Source of the DNA: an uncultured Butyrivibrio sp. | Lineage (GTDB): Bacteria; Bacillota; Clostridia; Lachnospirales; Lachnospiraceae | Length of the DNA: 16,655 nucleotides | NCBI GenBank assembly: GCA_910577605.1 | Contig: CAJTON010000016.1 | Coordinates: 32,060 to 48,714 of the forward strand | Direction of reading: 5' to 3' | In this document: positions 13,966 to 16,655 of the stretch, one piece after another | Layout: the number at the start of each line of letters is the position of its first letter | Numbering within the stretch: the stretch's first letter is position 1 | Made by a program: the position numbers and the translations under genes | Notes under the pieces: generated by a model | Told to the model about the DNA's origin: nothing | The model's database searches: none | What the model saw: the letters and a program-made list of their open reading frames with translations, nothing else

Positions 13966-14580
13966 TTATATCTCAAAATTACCGCTGGGAGAATCCATGA
14001 CCTCCTTGACGCTCGCTGCAAGTTCCTCAGGGGATTCCTCCTCGGGCGCGGGATTGAGCTCCTTTCTGTTCGCAGCCACGATCTCAAGGTCCTTGGACAT
14101 GGCATTGATAAGAGTATCGTATTTGGAGCGGGTATTTTCAATTGAATGCTCCATAAGCATCTGGAGATTCGCAAGCATATTATCGGTATAAAGAATGGAT
14201 GAACGGCGTATCTCGTTCGCCTCCGCCATAGCCTGATCCACTATCGCCTGCGCCTTTGCCGACGCGTCGTCTATCACTTCGTTCGCCTGCTCTATTGCCC
14301 TCTGCATGATCTCATGCTCGTTGATCAGCTCCGCCGTATGCATCTGGGCTTCATGTATCATCTGCTCCGCCTGCGCTCTCGCGTCCGCAAGTATCGCGTC
14401 CTTATTGCTTATAAGCTTCTGATATTTCTTGATCTCGTCGGGAGTTTTAAGTCTCAGCTCCCTTATGTATTCGTCAAGCTCGTCCTTATTTACGCTGATC
14501 TTGGTATTTGAAAGAGGAAGAGGCTTGCAGCTTGAAATATAATCTTCAAGTTCCCCTATAATCTGTTCTATTTTGCTCAT
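13966..14580 (-). CDS. Coiled-coil cytoplasmic protein (DivIVA/ATP-synthase-b-like helix)
   Basis: A 204-residue, almost entirely helical protein. After about 45 residues a long charged coiled coil rich in Ala, Glu, Gln and Ile runs from about residue 55 to 135 (ILADARAQAEQMIHEAQMHT, EVIDDASAKAQAIVDQAMAE). The tail is acidic (NPAPEEESPEELAASVKEVM). Such proteins in Clostridia sit next to rsmD/coaD and are often named only as ATPase-like or DivIVA-like; no nucleotide-binding motif is visible here, so that name would mislead. The ATG at 14580 follows AAAGGAG. A candidate promoter lies at 14623-14652 and the hairpin at 13905-13951 follows, so it may be monocistronic. A role in cell division or as a structural scaffold is possible but not shown. 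Confidence 0.75.
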   Translation of the reverse strand: MSKIEQIIGELEDYISSCKPLPLSNTKISVNKDELDEYIRELRLKTPDEIKKYQKLISNKDAILADARAQAEQMIHEAQMHTAELINEHEIMQRAIEQANEVIDDASAKAQAIVDQAMAEANEIRRSSILYTDNMLANLQMLMEHSIENTRSKYDTLINAMSKDLEIVAANRKELNPAPEEESPEELAASVKEVMDSPSGNFEI

Positions 14581-14622
14581 TTTAAATCTCCTTTGACAAT
14601 ATATCCTTCCTGTTCGTCAGCT

Positions 14623-14652
14623 ATTATATATTTTATCACTTAAAACCCTCAA
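14623..14652 (-). promoter_or_regulatory. Candidate sigma-A promoter for the coiled-coil gene
   Basis: On the minus strand TTGAGG (14652-14647, 4/6) and a perfect TATAAT (14628-14623) are 18 bases apart, placed about 43 bases upstream of the ATG at 14580 in the 86-base gap after rsmD. The -10 is strong and the -35 weaker. The AT-rich gap contains no other gene. Confidence 0.6.
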
Positions 14653-14666
14653 ACACAATAAAAAAT

Positions 14667-15218
14667 TCATTTTCTGCGCATAAAGATATGTCTGTTGGTC
14701 TTGTAATCCTTAGTCCTGTAAATGTCAAAGCCGTTTTTATCGGCAAAATCCGTCGGCGTGTCCAGGGCCGCCTCGACTATAACGATCGTATCCTCCGTCA
14801 CATATCGCGCCTCTGAAAGAATACGCATAACCTGCGGCTCTATTCCCAGCCTGTAAGGAGGATCCATAAAAATTATATCAAAAGGAGGCTGACCTTCAAG
14901 CCGTTTAAGCGCTGTCAGCACGTCGCACTCCATAAGCTCCGCACAGTCCTCAAACCTTGTAAAGCTTATATTTTGCCTGATGCAGCTTACCGCTTCTCTG
15001 GCGTTTTCGACCATTACCGCGTGCCTCGCTCCCCTGCTCAGGGCTTCAAGCGCTATCGCGCCGCTGCCCGCAAAAAGATCAAGAAACCTCGCGTCGTATA
15101 CATCGTCCCTGAGTATATTGAACAAGGTTTCCTTCGTTCTGTCCTGAGTGGGCCTTGTGTCAATGCCTTTCGGCGCTTTAAGCGGCAGACTTCTCCTGCT
15201 TCCCGCAATGATCCTCAT
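14667..15218 (-). CDS. rsmD: 16S rRNA (guanine(966)-N(2))-methyltransferase RsmD
   Basis: A 183-residue S-adenosylmethionine-dependent methyltransferase that modifies the N2 of G966 (E. coli numbering) in 16S rRNA. It starts with the family N-terminus MRIIAGSRRSLPLKAPKGID and TRPTQDRTKETLFNIL. The SAM motif is DLFAGSG (47-53), V70-E71 lies at the end of the second strand, and the catalytic DPPY is at 119-122 (IIFMDPPYRLG). Length and motif order are normal and nothing is missing. The ATG at 15218 lies inside the end of the histidine phosphatase gene, an overlap of 41 bases, so translation is coupled. The recG-to-rsmD order is common in Bacillota; usually coaD follows rsmD, but here it does not. 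Product confidence is high. Confidence 0.96.
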   Translation of the reverse strand: MRIIAGSRRSLPLKAPKGIDTRPTQDRTKETLFNILRDDVYDARFLDLFAGSGAIALEALSRGARHAVMVENAREAVSCIRQNISFTRFEDCAELMECDVLTALKRLEGQPPFDIIFMDPPYRLGIEPQVMRILSEARYVTEDTIVIVEAALDTPTDFADKNGFDIYRTKDYKTNRHIFMRRK

Positions 15219-15807
15219 TTTCTGTCCTCGCCGTAAAATATTTTTCCGTATTCAATAAGGCTGTAATCATGCCCGTCGACCTCGTATATGGAAAAACACC
15301 CGCCCAGTAGTCTTTTATATCCCTGTGGAGAAGATTGAGCGCAAGCGCGTTATTCATTGCTCCGTGAGCTACCACAAGCATGGAGCCGATCTCCTTTGAT
15401 TTCGGAACCACTACATTCTCAATGAAATCGCCCGCTCTCGCTATAACGTCGGCAAATCTCTCTCCGCCGCCTGTCGGAGTATATTTTTCCGGCGCTTCAA
15501 AAAAATCCGCAAAGCAGGCGGGAAGCATATCCACTGAATGTCCCTCGCACTCCCCGAAGCTTATTTCCAGCAGCCTTTCGTCAGTATTTATCGGAATGCT
15601 TCTTTCCCCTCTGACTATCTCTGCCGTTTTATACGCTCTCTTGAGAGGGCTTGAATATATCGCGTCGAAGCGCACGTCTTTAAGCGCCTCGGAAGTAACC
15701 TTGGCAAGACCGATCCCGTTGTCGTTCAGCTCCGTATCGCTCCTGCCCTGAAGTCTTTTTTGTATGTTCCAGTCTGTTTCGCCGTGTCTCATAATATATA
15801 ACCGCAT
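15178..15807 (-). CDS. Histidine phosphatase family protein (phosphoglycerate mutase-like)
   Basis: A 209-residue branch-1 histidine phosphatase. The catalytic RHG motif is complete (R7-H8-G9-E10 in MRHGETDWN), R57 lies in YSSPLKRAYKTAE, the acid/base E82 region is EISFGECEG, and the second catalytic histidine is H148 (VVAHGAMNN). The enzyme therefore should form a phosphohistidine. The substrate cannot be read from sequence; small-metabolite or alpha-ribazole phosphatase activity are both possible, and a true glycolytic mutase is less likely at this size. The ATG at 15807 has ACGAGG upstream, 16 bases after the recG stop. The last 41 bases overlap the start of rsmD, and its tail (TENEDHCGKQEKSAA) is a poorly conserved stretch that could have grown into rsmD. 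Confidence 0.88.
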   Translation of the reverse strand: MRLYIMRHGETDWNIQKRLQGRSDTELNDNGIGLAKVTSEALKDVRFDAIYSSPLKRAYKTAEIVRGERSIPINTDERLLEISFGECEGHSVDMLPACFADFFEAPEKYTPTGGGERFADVIARAGDFIENVVVPKSKEIGSMLVVAHGAMNNALALNLLHRDIKDYWAGVFPYTRSTGMITALLNTEKYFTARTENEDHCGKQEKSAA

Positions 15808-15823
15808 TTTACACCTCGTTAAA

Positions 15824-16655
15824 TCAAATATTCAGATTGCCGAAACCGGATTTCATATATTTTTCAAGCTCCGCCCTCAGCATGGCGTTATCCTGACCGC
15901 GAAGCTCCGGGGCCTCCTCAAGAAGCGAGCGCGCCGTATCGGCCGCTAGTTTAAGCACCTCCGCGTCGGAATAAATGTCCGCCAGCGCAAAGCCGAAATC
16001 CCCGCTCTGCCTTGCTCCCAGCATATCCCCCGGACCTCTCAGCTTAAGGTCCTGCTCCGCTATGTAAAAGCCGTCGTTGCTGTCCTTTAGTATCCCAAGG
16101 CGCTCTTTGGTCAGCTTATTTTTAGTATTGCTCATAAAAATACAGTAGGACTGAGCGTCCCCCCTGCCTACGCGCCCCCTTAGCTGATGCAGTCCGGCAA
16201 GTCCGAACCGCTCGGCGTTTTCCACAAGCATGACCGTCGCGTTAGGCACGTTTATCCCGACCTCGACGACCGTGGTGGACACAAGTATCTGTATTTCTCC
16301 CGAAGCGAAGCGCGACATTATTTCGTTTTTGACGGCGGGTTTCATTTTGCCGTGGAGATATTCGACAACGTACCTTCCGCCGTAATGACCGCGCAGCTTT
16401 TCGGAGTACCCTACCACGTTTTCAAGCTCAAGCCCGTTATCCGCGTCCGCGTCTTCCTCAGCCATGGCGCATATAACATACGCCTGATGTCCTTTTTTCA
16501 GCTCGTCCTCTATGAATTTATACGCCTTCTGTCTGTACGAATCGTCCACGACGCAATTCTTGATGGGAAGGCGGTGAGCGGGTTTCTCGTCTATAACGGA
16601 TATGTCCAGTTCGCCGTAGAGTATTATGGCGAGCGAACGCGGTATCGGCGTCGCG
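15824..16655 (-). CDS. recG: ATP-dependent DNA helicase RecG, C-terminal part
   Basis: The C-terminal 277 codons of RecG run in from the right edge; the N-terminal wedge domain and Walker A lie outside. Seen from the edge are ATPIPRSLAIILYGELDISV (helicase motif III), KNCVVDDSYR, YLHGKMKP, the motif V and VI block VSTTVVEVGINVPNAT and QLRGRVGRG, and the RecG-typical LKLRGPGDMLGARQSGDFGF with the C-terminal helices after it. RecG reverses stalled replication forks and migrates Holliday junctions. The stop TGA is at 15826-15824, 16 bases before the histidine phosphatase gene, so the phosphatase and rsmD are probably co-transcribed with recG. Confidence 0.96.
   Translation of the reverse strand, partial: ATPIPRSLAIILYGELDISVIDEKPAHRLPIKNCVVDDSYRQKAYKFIEDELKKGHQAYVICAMAEEDADADNGLELENVVGYSEKLRGHYGGRYVVEYLHGKMKPAVKNEIMSRFASGEIQILVSTTVVEVGINVPNATVMLVENAERFGLAGLHQLRGRVGRGDAQSYCIFMSNTKNKLTKERLGILKDSNDGFYIAEQDLKLRGPGDMLGARQSGDFGFALADIYSDAEVLKLAADTARSLLEEAPELRGQDNAMLRAELEKYMKSGFGNLNI

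Overview
The window looks like chromosomal DNA of a member of the Clostridia (Bacillota), most likely a gut-type Lachnospiraceae or Oscillospirales relative. The reasons are AGGAGG-type ribosome binding sites before most genes, the GHKL/LytTR-type two-component pair, a YlbJ-like sporulation membrane protein, a clostridial M23 peptidase, and a recG-rsmD neighbourhood. I cannot name a species. All genes lie on the minus strand except the ylbJ-like gene at 4943-5869. I see no rRNA, tRNA, CRISPR array or transposase.

Region A (about 4852 down to 1, minus strand) reads as one operon: an aminoacyl-histidine dipeptidase (pepD, M20), an M23 murein peptidase with an N-terminal membrane anchor, a small alarmone synthetase (RelQ/YjbM class), an AgrC-like GHKL histidine kinase, and a response regulator cut by the window edge. 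The kinase is split into two frames, and the smallest repair is one base in a run of seven A (seven T in the coding sense). pepD and the M23 gene both lack an ATG/GTG/TTG at the position where their homologous N-terminus begins.

Region B (4853-5897) is the divergent intergenic region, with a palindrome, followed by the ylbJ-like gene. That gene converges on the next block with only 28 bases between stops.

Region C (13878 down to 5898) is accessory. From 13878 to about 7995, eight closely packed minus-strand genes encode small soluble proteins of sparsely characterised families: a repeat-type protein, DUF4253, SUFU, an SDR oxidoreductase, DUF4261, DUF4272, a DUF2087 fusion, and an AT-rich one-TM protein. 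The make-up resembles a poly-immunity locus, but no toxin is visible. It is followed by a secreted protein of unknown family with its own near-consensus sigma-A promoter and by a lipoprotein with an Ig-like C-terminus.

Region D (16655 down to 13966) is housekeeping: recG (partial), a histidine phosphatase, rsmD overlapping it, and a coiled-coil protein with its own candidate promoter. A hairpin at 13905-13951 separates D from C.
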